A DNA stretch of 64,000 nucleotides from Echinarachnius parma (GCA_037951105.1 JBAMJV010004302.1:62001-126000); one strand, 5' to 3'. Counted from the stretch's first letter, positions 20,096 to 32,405 are shown. The notes: generated from the sequence alone by a model not told the origin. Made by a program: numbers and translations.

Positions 20096-22740
20096 CACCG
20101 ATGGAATTTAAATATTGTATCAGTTATTTAGTTCATAGCAAAGTTTATTTCAAAATGATGTCGGTTATCTTTATGATATCCAAGTGTTATTAATACTGTG
20201 AACATTATTAAAACATGGAAATACCATTGACTTTATGATATACACATATTTAATATCTGGAAAAAAAATCATTTTGCAGAAGAACATGATTGCATTCAAA
20301 TAAATTGTGTAATGTATTTTATCTTTCCCTTTCAGAAGAAATATGGATACCTTTTAAACAACAAACACAATACAATTTATTCACATACAACTCGTTACAG
20401 ATTCAAATGGAATGATTAGCATGTCCAAGCAGTCATTTGCTTTGACAGTAAAAGAACGTCTTATTAGGTCACTTCGTGGAGGATAGGAAAAAAATACTAT
20501 ATATTGCAAGCTACTGAAACGATACCCATTATAAATTGGCAAATCCCTCTGCGACTCGGCCTAATTCAAGGTTTTAGGTTCTTGTGTAGATCTTTTTCTA
20601 AACTGCTCTTGCATAATTTTGTCATTCCAACAGGCTTGTATTATTGACCTCCATGTAAATAGTATAATCTACAGCAGAGGCAAACAAAAATATGCACGGC
20701 CGTTTGTTATTGTGAGATAGATAGATCCAGTGCAATTCTAAGAGATAGCATTGATGCAAAAATAACAACATTATATTGTTTATACAAATATTGTATTTAA
20801 CAAAGAAAAAATGCATTTATGATACATTGTTTTTGTTATGTTATTTCATTTTATATTCTAGTGTTTTTTATGAAGACAGTTCAAAGAACAACACTATTTT
20901 TTTTTTGGTACCGTTGTGTGATATTAAATAGACACTTTGCAAAGCATTGTGTAATTCATAAACAATGCAATTAATTACCACCACTAATGGAACCAACACG
21001 ACCTCATGTGGTTCTATCCATCCATCAACTTGTATATACATGTATTTATCTGCAAATTAGATTTGCAGCACTATATTCAGTATTCACATGAATTTTCTGT
21101 TCTACAGTGGTGACAATTACTTATCCCATCAAGGATGGAGTCCCACATATTTGTGGGTTAGCAGTCCTGCACTACAGCAAAAAGTTATATGAAGTATACA
21201 AGGAGAAAGAGCATAGATTTCTCTATTTTTAGAGCCCTATTTTGTTACTCTACCTGCTTTAGTTATTTTTTTAATGATTTTTATTATTGCGTAGAGCGCT
21301 ATAATTTAGGAAAATCCTTAAATTGGCAACACATTGTGATATTTTAAAAACTGATTTTGTGGCAAAGTCACTTCATATTTGTCTTAAATTGTAATTACTA
21401 AATATTTTCCACCTATTTTTATGTCATTAAAAGGTAGAAAAAAATTAGGAAATGACAATTTGTAGAAGAAAATAATGATCAACTTTCCCTTAAAATAGCT
21501 CTCGTCCTTGATGGGTTATTGGTAAAGTTATCATAATATATTGAAGTACTAGTAGCATATACCAGCATACTTTTGTATAAAATGGAACACCAGGGACAGT
21601 CATAAAATATGGCCTGAACTTTAATCAGCAGGGGAAATCTAACACCCAGTTATGGATGAACACACTAGTGATATATCCAAATATAGCGCATGAGCTACAG
21701 AATTGCAACAAATGCATATATCAACCCATGATTAATAATAACCTGTTGTTGAAATTTTGGGTTATTACAAATTTCTCCTTTTATCTCACTTCCTCTATTG
21801 TGATCTTATCTCAACAGTTAATATCTCAAATCTCAGCGATTCTATATTTGCTGCCATCTTTAAATCCTACTTTCTCTTGATATATCTATAATTTAACACA
21901 TTTTATGTTATTAGCACTGCCAGTAATTATTTTTTCTCACTGGTGTTGATTACAATCAACCTTACCCAATCTCATAATATTTCACTTTTGTCTTTTGTAA
22001 TATGCTTCATTTTCACTGCCTTTAAATTCACTGCTATTTTTTCTCTTGTTTTTTAATGATTTTATTTATCTATCATTACCTATTATTTGTGTCCCTCCCA
22101 CCCTTATCTCACCTATTCCCAAACTTTCTTTATATATATATATATGCAAAATATAAATCTCCACAAAATCTTATCAATTCCATTCCACCTTCATCTCTAT
22201 TCACACTTCAATATGTAACTCTTATCTCACAATTCTATATTCTCTCTCCCCTCTCCTGATTTTCTCACTGTTTCCCTGGTTAATTAGATATATCTCAGCA
22301 ATTCATCTCCACTCGTATACCTCGTTTTAGTCCCGTATCCAATCCATCTGTCGTTAATTCACGACCAGCCTGAATTATGTATTTTTTATGTATTTGTCAA
22401 GGGGATTATAACTCTTTTGATGGCAGCTGCACGTAATATCAGCACTGGTGTTTTCCCCTGCTGATTCCCCAACCATTCTAAATATATGTATGCATACAAA
22501 ATCTTTGTAAGCACCATTTGCAATGCATGAAATTAAAATGTCTGGATACACTTTAGTCAAGCCAAATGTGCATTATATGTTTGTGCAGAATATTTGCATT
22601 ATGCGGGGTTTTTGTTATTTATTTCATATCGATTACAGCACAACATTCCAAATGATAACAAAATGGATTTCAGTACAAGAGGTTTTAGTACGAAATGCAA
22701 TAAATGTCATTTTGACTATTTGAATGTAAGCTGCCATTGT
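20096..22740. other. Unassigned AT-rich sequence
   Basis: 2.6 kb without any supportable gene, RNA or transposon end. T/C-rich tracts dominate 21770-22330 and a short (TA)n lies at 22131-22145. Short open frames (for example 22056-22259 +) are compositional. May be intronic or intergenic. Confidence 0.5.
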
Positions 22741-22751
22741 ATACTACCATT

Positions 22752-22800
22752 TGTGACCTTACACTTCAAAACGACCAATTAGTTAGGGTTGAAATGATGA
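22752..22800 (+). mobile_element. Remnant of the TGTGACCTTACAC Tc1/mariner-type MITE
   Basis: TTTGTGACCTTACACTTCAA followed by 'aacgaccaattagt' matches the left end of the elements at 16090 and 36261. The interior and right end are not recognisable, so this is a truncated or highly diverged copy. Confidence 0.6.
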
Positions 22801-23619
22801 TTTGAAATGATGTCTTCAAATGACAATTTGCTCTCCACAAATCAGGGTATATTTTTGAAGCTATGATCAGTTGTATCACAAGTATATTTGCTTAATTTTC
22901 TTTTCTTAATTTTTCTGCAGCATAATCTCAATTCGACCACAGATTGTCCAAAATTTTACAAAAATGTAGATATTGAATTTTGAAAGTAAACACTTCATCA
23001 TAGACGCACTTGTGTCTACGTATATATATGCATTGCTCTCGAAGGTAGAGAGATACATGTAAAATACACTGTGTCAATTAATGCATGGAGGTATTGAATT
23101 TCAAATTTGTATGTAATATTATTGAGAAAAAAAACAGTGCTTCGTTATTAATAATGATATAAGTGGGTTCATGGAAGCCTGATAAAAAATGCATGTGTAT
23201 ATTGAAATTGCAGTCGGAAGGGATATGAATGATTTAGTTTCTTAACACAGCAAGACCACAGGTCGTGGGGAGTTGTTCATTTCAATTGGTAATACAAAAG
23301 GTGGTGCTTTGTGAATAATTTAGTTTCTTACATTTTGAAGCCACCACATTTGGGGCTAACCTATGTAGAACACCTTGTTGGAGTAGGGTTGCATTATACT
23401 TGCAAAATAAGGTGTTATATGAATACTTCAGTGACCTGCATTTTAAAGCCACCGGTGCAATGCTAAAACCGCAAAATATTGTTTAGCTGTGTTGCTTGCA
23501 TTATATATCTGGAATTCATCATTTATTTACAAACCTGTTTTGGATGATACTCCACCTACATTTGCAGGCTGCATACACCAAGGGAACTTTCTAATATTTA
23601 CATTTTGTCAAGGAACGCA

Positions 23620-23820
23620 ATAACATCTACACAGGCACTACCTCACACAAACACACGCAGACACACATGCACATCCAAACACATGCACATACACAAACAC
23701 ATGCACAAACAAACACACATGCGCACACACAAACACTTATGCATACCCAAACACATGCACATACAAACACATATGCACACACAAACTCAGTATGTACACA
23801 TGCACAAACACATATATAAT
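23620..23820 (+). repeat. CA-rich microsatellite/minisatellite
   Basis: Interrupted (CA)n with repeated 'cacatgcacatacaaacaca' phrases. Open frames on both strands (Thr/His-rich and Cys/Val-rich) are produced by the repeat. A weaker CA patch follows at 24178-24238. Confidence 0.9.
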
Positions 23821-24518
23821 TCAGGCATGAACAGTTTCCACGTTTCCGAGATTTACGCTTTTTCTCCAATAAAACAAAACAAAACCAAAAACAATAATAA
23901 TAAAAATAAAATAATTCTTCTTTTTTTCTTCAAATAATCCTCTCTGCTTGCTGGTAATAATAAAATGTTTACCCAGAGCCTGTTTTATTTTTGTGTTATG
24001 CTAAATGGAATCCTCTTACTCCAGAATCTCACAGAATGCACCAGACTGCACGATTCTGAACCCCAAAATTAAAAAATCTCCCCACACCCTCCCCCTGCTC
24101 GGTCGGTTTGCTCCCTCGCAGTAGTTCTCAAAAAATGTTCAGTGTTTTTTATGAACAGTACTTTTCATGCCTGATATATGCACACACAAACACATACATA
24201 CACACACCATCATATTCACATATAAACACACACATACATTTTTGTTTATGATTAGCTTTTTAAATTTTTTCCACTAGCAATTAATTAGCCGCTACCAAAA
24301 TAGACCCAAGACAAGGACCAGGTACATGTATACAATGATGAATTATCATGATATTAATAAGGTTAATTGTGCATCATCTATCTTGCATTCAATTAATTAG
24401 CTGAAACCCTCCGCACAAGAAGAAGGTGAGTAAATAAACAAAAGGTCTAGTCGAATATTCCCACCAATCCAATCGCGCTATTGAGAATGATATTAGGATA
24501 CAGTAAGATAATATATTC

Positions 24519-24600
24519 CCCCCCACCCCCCCCCCCCCCCCAAAAAAAAAAAAAAAAAAGAAAAAAAAAAGAAAACAAACGAGAAAACAAAATTAAAATA
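24519..24600 (+). repeat. C-run followed by A-rich tract
   Basis: CCCCCCACCCCCCCCCCCCC directly followed by a ~19-nt A-run and interrupted A-rich sequence to 24600. Homopolymer-rich; length may be unstable. Confidence 0.9.
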
Positions 24601-24699
24601 CATACAAGAAATTCTGGCATTAATACATCATGGCAACTATTGGAATTACAATTTATAGGATTAAAAAAAGGTTACTTTTTTGTTTTTACTGGACCTTGT

Positions 24700-24750
24700 A
24701 TTAACTCGTAAGGTAATTGCAAAATCTATTAGGGAGAAGGTCAATGGACT
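24700..24750 (-). mobile_element. Mini-element family C remnant
   Basis: TTAACTCGTAAGGTAATTGC then 'aaaatctattagggagaagg' resembles the 60.4-60.7 kb tandem version of the family. No intact second terminus. Confidence 0.4.
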
Positions 24751-25286
24751 CATGACCGCAGACAACAAAACAAACATAATATGACACGGGTCTAGCCAAA
24801 TTGTCCTAGCCATCCAATCTCATTATGTGAAGATGATAATGAGATATTTAACCCTTTTACCACGGCAATAGAATACTGCTTCAATAGCTATATACGAGAT
24901 TATTTTACGGACCGGTCGAGTTACCCCACTGGGCGCGCACAAAAGAACCGATCGATATCTGGTTGACCATGGCATTGTATTCGCTTCTATTCAACCTAGC
25001 GTGAGTTCGCTGGTCAAGTAGTTCACACAATAGAGGCGATCGATATGCATAGTATAGGGTCAGCGAAGTGAAATTCTATGTGAAAACTATGATTCTGGCT
25101 TGTATGTGTTTGTATACGAATATCCTGAAATTAGACTTGTGTATTACCATGATAAAATTGTAATAAAACAATAATCACGCAACTAGAGTCGGGGAAACTT
25201 GATATACATGTAGCCAAGGGTTCAATCTTTGTATTCAGCCAAATTATATTGTACTTACAAGATGCATACATGTATGTTTATGCAAT

Positions 25287-25385
25287 TAATATAGCCCTTG
25301 CTCGGAACCGAGAAATCTCGGTTCCCGTATATGAGTAGGCGCATCGGGGACCGAGAATTCTCGGTCCCCGTAGTGATCGGGTTAA
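25287..25385. mobile_element. TTAA-bounded mini-element with two perfect palindromes
   Basis: Between TTAA at 25287-25290 and GGGTTAA at 25379-25385 lie two related palindromes: GGAACCGAGA (25304-25313) pairing with 25316-25325, and a perfect 26-bp palindrome at 25345-25370 (half-site CGGGGACCGAGAA). Both share xACCGAGA. The TTAA...GGGTTAA ends resemble the mini-element families, but the interior is different. Confidence 0.6.
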
Positions 25386-26224
25386 TGGTAATCCCTCTTC
25401 ACCTACCCTTACCCACCAATTCTTTATAATTAGTAGTAGTACTCCCAGTACATGTTATGTTACTATAATATTGTAGTTAATTAGCTGACTTGTGACTACA
25501 AATGTTAAACAAAATATAAAACAAACAAACTAGAAATAGGTCTAGCCCAAAATGCCCAATCTCATTATATGAAGATGATAGAGAGATATTTTGGGACTCG
25601 ATTTGCATTGGGTGTGAACACTTGCTCGCCTGTGAAATTAATAAGCTGTGAATATGTTTTTGTGTTGCTCAGCGTGAAAATAGCAACGTTTACAGCAGTT
25701 AATTAGCTGAATTCTTACTACAAACGTTAAAAAGCAGAAAACAAACAAAGTACAAATACATGTAGGTCTAGCCAAAATAACCAATCTCATCATATGAAGC
25801 TGGTCATGTGATATTTTGGGAACTCATAATCCGCCACCAATATTTTTAATCAGTATGTATATTACTATCTTATAGTAAGTAAGCTGACTTCTGTCTGCAA
25901 ACGTAAAAAAAGAAGAAAAAAAACACACAATAGAAATAGGTCTAGCCAGAATAACCCGAACACCCAATATCAGCTGATAATGAGATATTATTGTGATGAT
26001 CCATAACTCAGCCCTATGAAGCCACGCAGCCACAATTACCCACTCCTCATCATCTCCCACACTGATTCATTAACACCCATTACATCACATAGGGGTGGTG
26101 GAGGATGTTAGATGCGTTGCCCCTGACAACCACAAAGCAGATGCATTGGCTAAATGGTAATGAGACGGCGTGTCTGTGTTTCTGGGTGTGTTTTATGTTT
26201 GTATTTGTGTGTCTGTAAGCACCC
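25386..26224. other. Partly repeated AT-rich sequence
   Basis: The phrase 'gaaataggtctagcc' with 'caatctcat' and 'gatgata' recurs near 24790, 25535, 25765 and 25935, with roughly 170-230 bp steps from 25535 on: a degenerate tandem repeat. No gene is supported; the minus-strand frame 25824-26060 lies within it. Confidence 0.5.
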
Positions 26225-26515
26225 CCAACCGAGGACATACCCTAAACCTAACCCTATCCAACCACGGACACATTTCCAACCGTGGACCGTCCTCGTTTAC
26301 TTAACTAGTGCAAAGGATTGCTAATTCATATGCCATTCATATGCGCGCGCATCAAAAATCCGGAAAAATTAACGTGCACCCCGTACGTCCACGGTTGGAC
26401 GCAGAAAGTCAAACACATACACAATAGTCCTCGGTTGGACGCAGAATATCAATGTGACACATATTAGTGTGTCCACGTTTGCATAGTACAAGGATTTAGG
26501 TCCTCGATTGACATG
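26225..26515 (+). repeat. Dispersed repeat copy 1 (CCAACCGAGGAC... type)
   Basis: Starts 'caaccgaggacatacc' and contains 'ccgtggaccgtcctcgttta', 'aaaaattaacgtgcacccc' and 'cgtccacggttg'. It is collinear with 26835-27135, where the same scheme reads 'ccgcggacggtcccctattt', 'aaaaattactatgcaccaa' and 'cgtccccggttg'. A telomere-like 'cctaaacctaaccctat' at 26241-26257 is too short and degenerate to call an interstitial telomere. Confidence 0.6.
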
Positions 26516-26519
26516 GCTT

Positions 26520-26832
26520 ACAGGTATGTGTGTGTGTGTATGTGTGTATGTGTTTATGTGTATAATGTTAGTATGGAATGTGTATACGTAGCGTGTGTAT
26601 GTGTTAATGTGCCTGGGTGTTATGTGTTTGTGTATATTGTGTATGTGTGTTTTGTGGTTTTGTTTGCGTGCGTGTGTGTGTATGGGACGGTGTGTTTGTG
26701 TGTGTATGGGACGGTGTGTTTGTGTGTGTATGTGTTTTATGTTAGTATGTGATATGTATACATAGTGTGGGTGTGTATCATGTTCATGTGCCTGAGTGTT
26801 ATGTTTGTGTGTATATGTGTGCGTGTGTAATC
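26520..26832 (+). repeat. TG-rich microsatellite
   Basis: Interrupted (TG)n with TATG/TGTT variants; a 23-bp phrase containing 'tatgggacggtgtgtttgtg' is tandemly duplicated near 26681-26725. Cys/Val-rich open frames here are artefacts. Confidence 0.92.
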
Positions 26833-26834
26833 AC

Positions 26835-27135
26835 CTCCAAATGGGGACGTAAGTATGACACTGTATATTCAAACCGGGGACGTATCGGAACCGCGGACGG
26901 TCCCCTATTTTGTGGACATAGGAGAGTGGTGCAAATTACATGTACTTGCATATAGGGCTATGTTGAAAACTGGGAAAAATTACTATGCACCAATCTACGT
27001 CCCCGGTTGCCTGTTAACTGTCACACACAAATTGGGTGTCCCTGGTTTCAACTTGGTCGTCCCCAGTTTCAAATTTGTGTGTCCCCACTTGCATTTTAAA
27101 TACCACACACAACCGTCCCCGGATGGGGGTGTTAA
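26835..27135 (+). repeat. Dispersed repeat copy 2
   Basis: Diverged copy of 26225-26515, on the other side of the TG microsatellite and in the same orientation. It suggests the TG tract is internal to a duplicated unit or that the two copies inserted either side of it. Contains three 'gtgtcccc' / 'gtcccc' + 'gtttcaa' sub-repeats at 27035-27090. Confidence 0.6.
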
Positions 27136-27199
27136 ATAGACTCAAAATTACCGTCCCAGACTTGCACCAATTACAAGTATGCGTGGGTGTATTTGTGTG

Positions 27200-28580
27200 T
27201 GTGCATACATTTTGAGCTGATACCATATGAAGCCAGAGCATATTCCTTTGATGCTGTTTTATTAGCATTAAATCAATACATTATGATGACAGGACATTCA
27301 GTCGATAATTTAACAAAAAGTTGTTTTTGTCCCTTCTTAAATTCCATGAAACTCTTGCAAGATACCTGTATCTAGATTCATTATCTAGAAGACTAGACTG
27401 TTGAAGAACCTCTACCAATGTTATTAGTGTATATATTTTTTTTATTGAGTCAATATATATAGGGCCTACATTTTTTATTCTAACAATCTTCTTCAGAGGC
27501 TAAATGACAAAATGACTCAAAGGTACATATCTCGAAGTACCTTTGCCATTTAGCCTTTTTATTATGCAGGCGTTATTATAGTAGATTAGCAGTTTTTCAG
27601 CAGTATTTTGCATCATATATTGTATGATTAATACTTAGCTGTGTAAATGTGCCGATCAGCTTGTAATGCACGCCAGCAAATGTGGAGATTGGCACTCATA
27701 GAGCAGAATATAACAATTTGAGGTTGAGATATAGATCACTCTCATTCCATCATTTCTATCATATATATTTTCATAATGATTTTTGTTCTATTTGTGCAAT
27801 ATATACCGATGCAATAAAATCATGTTCATGGTCGTGAATGATGAATATTTGTTCTCCGCGGCTTTCAAATTTCATTACATCGACAAATTAACCTTGGCTT
27901 TTTCAATTAATTCATAATTATCTCATGATTGTTGACTTGGGTCATTGTCCCATGTAAACCATGTTCTACATGCTCTTTTCAATAACAACATTTTCATATT
28001 TTGTTTAACTATTTGAGTCTGGTAACAGACATTTCCATAGATCATGGCACAATGTATCAGGTATCTAGGAGTCAAGTCTGTTGGTTAAATAGCCAACACC
28101 CAACCTGAGAAAGCACAAACTCCATCAGTAATGCAAGGCTCCACAATAACATTTTTTTTCTGGTGGCCTAAATAGCTCAAAGGAATGACGTCATCCCAAC
28201 CCTGGATATGTAGATGCGACATCATTTATCTGCAAGTTCATTCCTTTAAATTAAGTATAAGACAACAGCCAGTCTGCCTGAAAAATATAAAGCTTCATCG
28301 GAAATTGATGAATTGATAGGAGAGAACAGTTGAAGACCCAGTTGGTGATGGGTTAAACCATCACTCATTCAAGTCCCATTCTAAAAAGAGCCCTAAATTA
28401 GCCTGAATAAAGAAGAGACGTCCCCGAACCCTGGATGTGTAAATGAGACATGTATGACCTTTCCAAAGACTTCCAAAGTGTAAATTAACTGGGAGAAAGT
28501 GTTCTAAAAATGCGCCAAAAGCAGTCGTAAGTAGGGAATGGTGATATATGCTAATTGGTGCGGAGTGGTGCACAGGGGAC
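27200..28580. other. Unassigned sequence
   Basis: No gene or complete element. An interrupted inverted repeat (AGGCTAAATG ... AAAGGTAC ... GTACCTTT ... CATTTAGCCT) lies at about 27497-27557. Several long TTTT/ATAT tracts. Confidence 0.45.
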
Positions 28581-28589
28581 AGTTGTCAA

Positions 28590-28666
28590 CGCGTCTCCTT
28601 CCTTCATCGTGTAATCCCCATAGGGTTTATACCTGGAGCCCCACGTTCTGATAGACAATGGGTTAA
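28590..28666 (+). mobile_element. Mini-element family C remnant
   Basis: 'taatccccatagggtttata' plus right terminus CAATGGGTTAA. Left end not recognisable. Confidence 0.5.
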
Positions 28667-29398
28667 AGGGGGATTCAAGCCGTTTTGTATTTGTGAATAT
28701 TATTTCAGGGTTATTATTTTGTAGATACATGTATGCAGTCAAAATTGGTACCTTTATATATTATATACTTCCATGTCTGCAAAACAAGATATTTTGATAA
28801 TTTACAAAAAAGAACATTATTTCTAAAGCAACCTGTAAAATGTAAGTGCAACATATTATGGGATCCAGTGTTTGTTCATAGTGAAAGGATAATTTTACCA
28901 TATTTTCACCAAGAATTGAGGTACTGTTAATGATTTTGCATTATTAGGGAAGGTACGACAACAAAAAAAAGGTTTCCCACATTTCATTTATTTAGGTGCC
29001 CTTAAATTTTGAAAAGAAAATTGAACAGGTATTAATTTCAATTTTTACTTTTTTTTAGAAAAGCATATAATACCTTGAGCACTAATTTAGTTTTATATTT
29101 CATGAAAAAATATGCCACGGAAATCCTTGACAAAATGTAATTTAATTTCTCTAATACCGCCAGGCAAAGTTGTATTAAAGAAACACGTACGTTTATCTAG
29201 CAAATCCAATTATGCTAGCAAGCAGGAAATTGAAACCCTAGGTATTTTGCAAAAAGCCCTTAAATAAAATTTGTTGACATAATGAAAAAGGCATTCACTG
29301 ATATCCAATGTTTTTGCCCTACTATGGGTCAGATGGCCCTGAAATCTGCATTTTCTTGCATTGTTCACATCTAATATAGATTTTGACTCTTTTAGCTA
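28667..29398. other. Unassigned AT-rich sequence
   Basis: No supportable gene or repeat. Small plus-strand frame 28733-28930 has no recognisable domain. Confidence 0.45.
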
Positions 29399-29500
29399 AA
29401 TTGCATGTGAATCCATTCCCTTCAAAATTCTGAAATCCCATAGACTTAGTTGTACACTGTACATAGCCCACCGGGTTCCTGTACCTTCATACCCAACAAT
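29399..29500 (+). mobile_element. Mini-element family C, diverged
   Basis: 'attcccttcaaaattctgaa', 'cccatagacttag' and 'acatagcccaccgggttcct' follow the family order, with an insertion in the middle. The TTAA ends are lost. Confidence 0.6.
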
Positions 29501-29561
29501 GTGTGATAGCTCAGCAATATTTTTCAAAGGGTACACTTACAATGTATGGGGATATTTGCTT

Positions 29562-29642
29562 TTAAACCGGTTTCCTACTAGATTTTGCAATGCCCATAGA
29601 GTTGATACAGGGTCCACTAGGTTCCCATAGGCAATGGGTTAA
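29562..29642 (+). mobile_element. Mini-element family C, TTAA at both ends (81 bp)
   Basis: TTAA at 29562-29565 and 29639-29642; right end CCCATAGGCAATGGGTTAA, left AAACCGGTTTCCTACTAGAT. Core 'cccatagagttgatacaggg'. Confidence 0.8.
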
Positions 29643-30017
29643 CATGTCATATATATATACATAATTTCATGAAGAACAGACACTGCAAACTTATGATGGA
29701 AGGATCACAGCGAAGAGGATACAAACCAATTTAATTTGATGCTTGACAGTGGGGGCGAATTGTGATCAAATTGGTTTTAACCAAGTCTTACTTCATGTGT
29801 GCTTTTACATACTTACTAGATACCAGAATTTAATATTTTTTATTTTTTATTGATGTGACCTTGCAGCAAGTTGTGAGAATTGGAATTTATTCTCGAAATT
29901 TTTGTAGGTTAATTTTTTTATTTGAATTGAATCGATTTAAGGAAGATGAGAACTGGAATAAATTCCTGGAATATGTTACCGTTTTCAATAGACTACATAA
30001 TATGGTTGTACCTTATG

Positions 30018-30213
30018 TAGCAGTCAAACCGCCAAACCGACACCAGACCGAACTAATTACAAATTTCCGCTTTATCGGGCACCGAACTGGGGTAAGCAGT
30101 CACACACCGACACCAAACCGACAGCACCCCGAATGCCCCTGAACGTCCCCGAACGTCCCCGAATTGTTCGGTCTGGTGTCGGTTTGGGTTCGGTTTGGCA
30201 GTGTGACTGCTAC
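30018..30213. mobile_element. Palindromic MITE (GTAGCAGTCA ends), 196 bp
   Basis: Left end GTAGCAGTCAAACCGCCAAA continues to CACCAGACCGAAC. The right end is its inverted copy (GTTCGGTCTGGTGTCGG ... GCAGTGTGACTGCTAC). Arms are about 45 bp with a small gap. Inner direct repeats of 'cgaacgtccc' at 30142-30162. No clear target duplication. Confidence 0.8.
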
Positions 30214-30298
30214 ACTATGAGAACCATTTTATTTAGTTTGTTTGTTCCGTAATTGATGTAACTCTTGTTATCACTAGTTGGATGGTTTAACATCCTCC

Positions 30299-30378
30299 TT
30301 AACCCCTTGCCTACATGAACCTGATAGGCAATGTACAAAGTCTATGGGGATTACTGAATCTGGAAAGGAATTGGTTAA
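30299..30378 (-). mobile_element. Mini-element family C (80 bp, TTAA ends)
   Basis: TTAA at 30299-30302 and 30375-30378; ends TTAACCCCTTGCCTACATGA and GGAAAGGAATTGGTTAA; inverted core ATGTACAAAGTCTATGGGGA. Confidence 0.82.
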
Positions 30379-30559
30379 CAAGTTCTAAGGCACCTTCTCA
30401 AGGTTTAAAATATGTTGTGTCTGTTTTCAGTGGAACAGGGCTGTGCAACTGGAAACCACTGGTACTTTACCTAAAAATCTGAGTACTTAGAAAACGTGTC
30501 AGATGGAAGACTGCATATTTACTCCATTAAATCCTACCTGGAAGTGATCAACTGTCCTT

Positions 30560-30905
30560 AACCTCTTCAAGACTATTTGTGACCAGCTATATAGCAAAAC
30601 CCTGCACTTGTCGGTAAAAAATCAAAATATTTTTCATACCATTAGAAAGGCCTCATCACAAGCTTTCATTTGATGCTTGGTTCTAACAAATTGGTCAATA
30701 ATTGGCGAAGATATGATTGTTTAAATTTTACAATCATAAGTCTTTTACACACCTCATGTGAACTTAAAATGCCCATTTCTTCATAAACCGAATAACCGAC
30801 AAGTACAGGGTTTTGCTATAGCCGGTCACATTTGACTTTGGTATAATATGCATTTTCCATAGACCATAGCACGAGTATTTTCGGGGGCTGGTCTTGCTAC
30901 TTGGT
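30560..30905. repeat. Element with inverted 'gtgaccagctatagcaaaacc' ends and C2 fragment
   Basis: 'tttgtgaccagctatatagc' with 'aaaaccctgcacttgtcggt' at 30569-30615 is inverted at 30795-30830 ('accgacaagtacagggtttt', 'gctatagccggtcacattt'). Arms are about 40 bp and the inner loop about 180 bp. A C2-type fragment ('taatatgcattttccataga') follows at 30843-30905, as though the foldback inserted into a C2 element. Confidence 0.7.
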
Positions 30906-31116
30906 AGTTTAATCCTCCTGAATACTCCATAGTAGTTTTAACTGGAGGTGGGTCCGAGAGAGTCACAGTGGTTAGCCCCTAAGGACAGAAGGGTCCTTTA
31001 ATAGCAAGCGCATTCTGGAATGTATGAAGTGAGGGCTGGTTTACTGTAGATTGAGTATATAGTTTATTCCATTCAGTGGTTGTACGGACGAAAAATGAAT
31101 TTGCGAAGGCCTCGGA

Positions 31117-31280
31117 TGGTTTAAAGGTAGTTCAGATTCATAAATCAGATGCGCAGTGCCAACTTGCCAATGCCTTGCGCACTGTGTGAAATACACACGA
31201 GCTCAGTGTGAGGCAATGCGCACAAACACGCCTAGTTCAAAATGGCGATCCGCGGTGCAGCATCCCAGCATCAGGTCAGT
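31117..31280 (+). repeat. Dispersed repeat D, copy 1
   Basis: 'tttaaaggtagttcagattc', 'ataaatcagatgcgcagtgcc', 'gcctagttcaaaatggcgat': the same order as 55509-55690. Starts with TTTAAAGG, so possibly another TTAA-type element; the right end is not defined. Confidence 0.65.
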
Positions 31281-31489
31281 TGTGGTTTTAGAAAAAGAGC
31301 TGAATATTTAATCCATTAAACCGTAGATAGTACGTACGTGGCCCTGGCTTGTGGCTAGGAATGGGAGTCAAGGGCTCTTGATCGTAGCTATGGGACCTCA
31401 GAGAGGATATGCATAATACGTCTTCTTCCTCTTTTGTTTTCAGAGGCAGCTTTGGCATCTAAGCAACATCACGCAAATTGTGCAACCAG

Positions 31490-32405
31490 AAAATGGTGTC
31501 AGCTGGGGTCCAAGTTGTTTAAGTTGGGGTTTGGGCTTGGTGGGCGGAGGATGCTGGGGCACTCGTAGATGATGTGGGCAGCAGTTTGCTCTGTGTGCAT
31601 AATACTAAGAGGGAAAGGACACAGAAGGAAGAAAAACAGAGATTTTAATACATATGAAATAATAAATGTATGAATAAACAGAAAAATAGCTCTAGAGGAA
31701 ACGGATGAGGGAGAGAGAGAGAAGAAGAGATAAAGAAAGAAGGAAATTAAATTCAGGGAGCTCTTCAATTTTCATGGAGCAATGGGACCTGAGTGTGGAC
31801 ATGATAATAATGGAAGAGAAAGGAAAACTGTATAAAGAAATAAAAACATACTAGATATACATATAAATATTAAAAGAAACTGAACATCTAGATAAATAGA
31901 GAACAAATAGGGGGTGACAAAATGAGATAAAGAAAGGAGGGAATGAAAGAAAGAGAGTTCTTCAATTTTCATGGATCAATGGGACCCGAGTGTGGACATG
32001 AGGATAATGAGAGAATAGGGACACTGTAGAAAGAAAGCACAATATATATAAATATTAAAAGAAACTATACATCTAGATAAATAGAGCCTAAAATGGGTTG
32101 ACGTAATGAGATAGAGAAAGGAGAGAATGAAATACAGCGAGTTCTTGAACTTCCATGGAGCAATGGGACCAGAGTGTGTACATGATGATAATGAGAGAGT
32201 AGGGACATGGTACATTAGGATGGAAAAAACAAAATATAGAAGTATTAAGAAGTGAGGGAAATATATAGAGAAAGAGCGAGAGGCTGGGCGGGGGGGGGGG
32301 GGGGGGGGGGGGGAGCACAAAGAGAGAAGGAAAACAGGAGATGAAAGTCAGAGAGCTGTTAAATTGATGCAATGTGGCGTGATTGAGGACAATATAAGGT
32401 CATAG
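31490..32405 (-). repeat. GA-rich ~190-bp tandem repeat, about 4 units
   Basis: 'ttcaattttcatggagcaatgggacc' and 'gagtgtggacatga' recur near 31765, 31960, 32145 and (decayed) 32355, in a purine-rich background with a G-run at 32290-32313. Overlapping minus-strand frames (31499-31768, 31772-31972, 31976-32320, 32088-32372) all read through this repeat and are not genes. Confidence 0.82.

Noticed and set aside
19226..20098. Overlapping Gly- and Pro-rich frames on both strands
   Set aside because: All come from C/G homopolymers inside the hAT-like element.
23605..23937. His/Thr-rich frame and its Cys/Val-rich antisense
   Set aside because: Products of a CA microsatellite. The same applies to frames at 26513-26752 and 55886-56083.
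26241..26257. CCTAAACCTAACCCTA as a telomeric relic
   Set aside because: Fewer than three imperfect units; expected by chance in 64 kb of AT-rich DNA.
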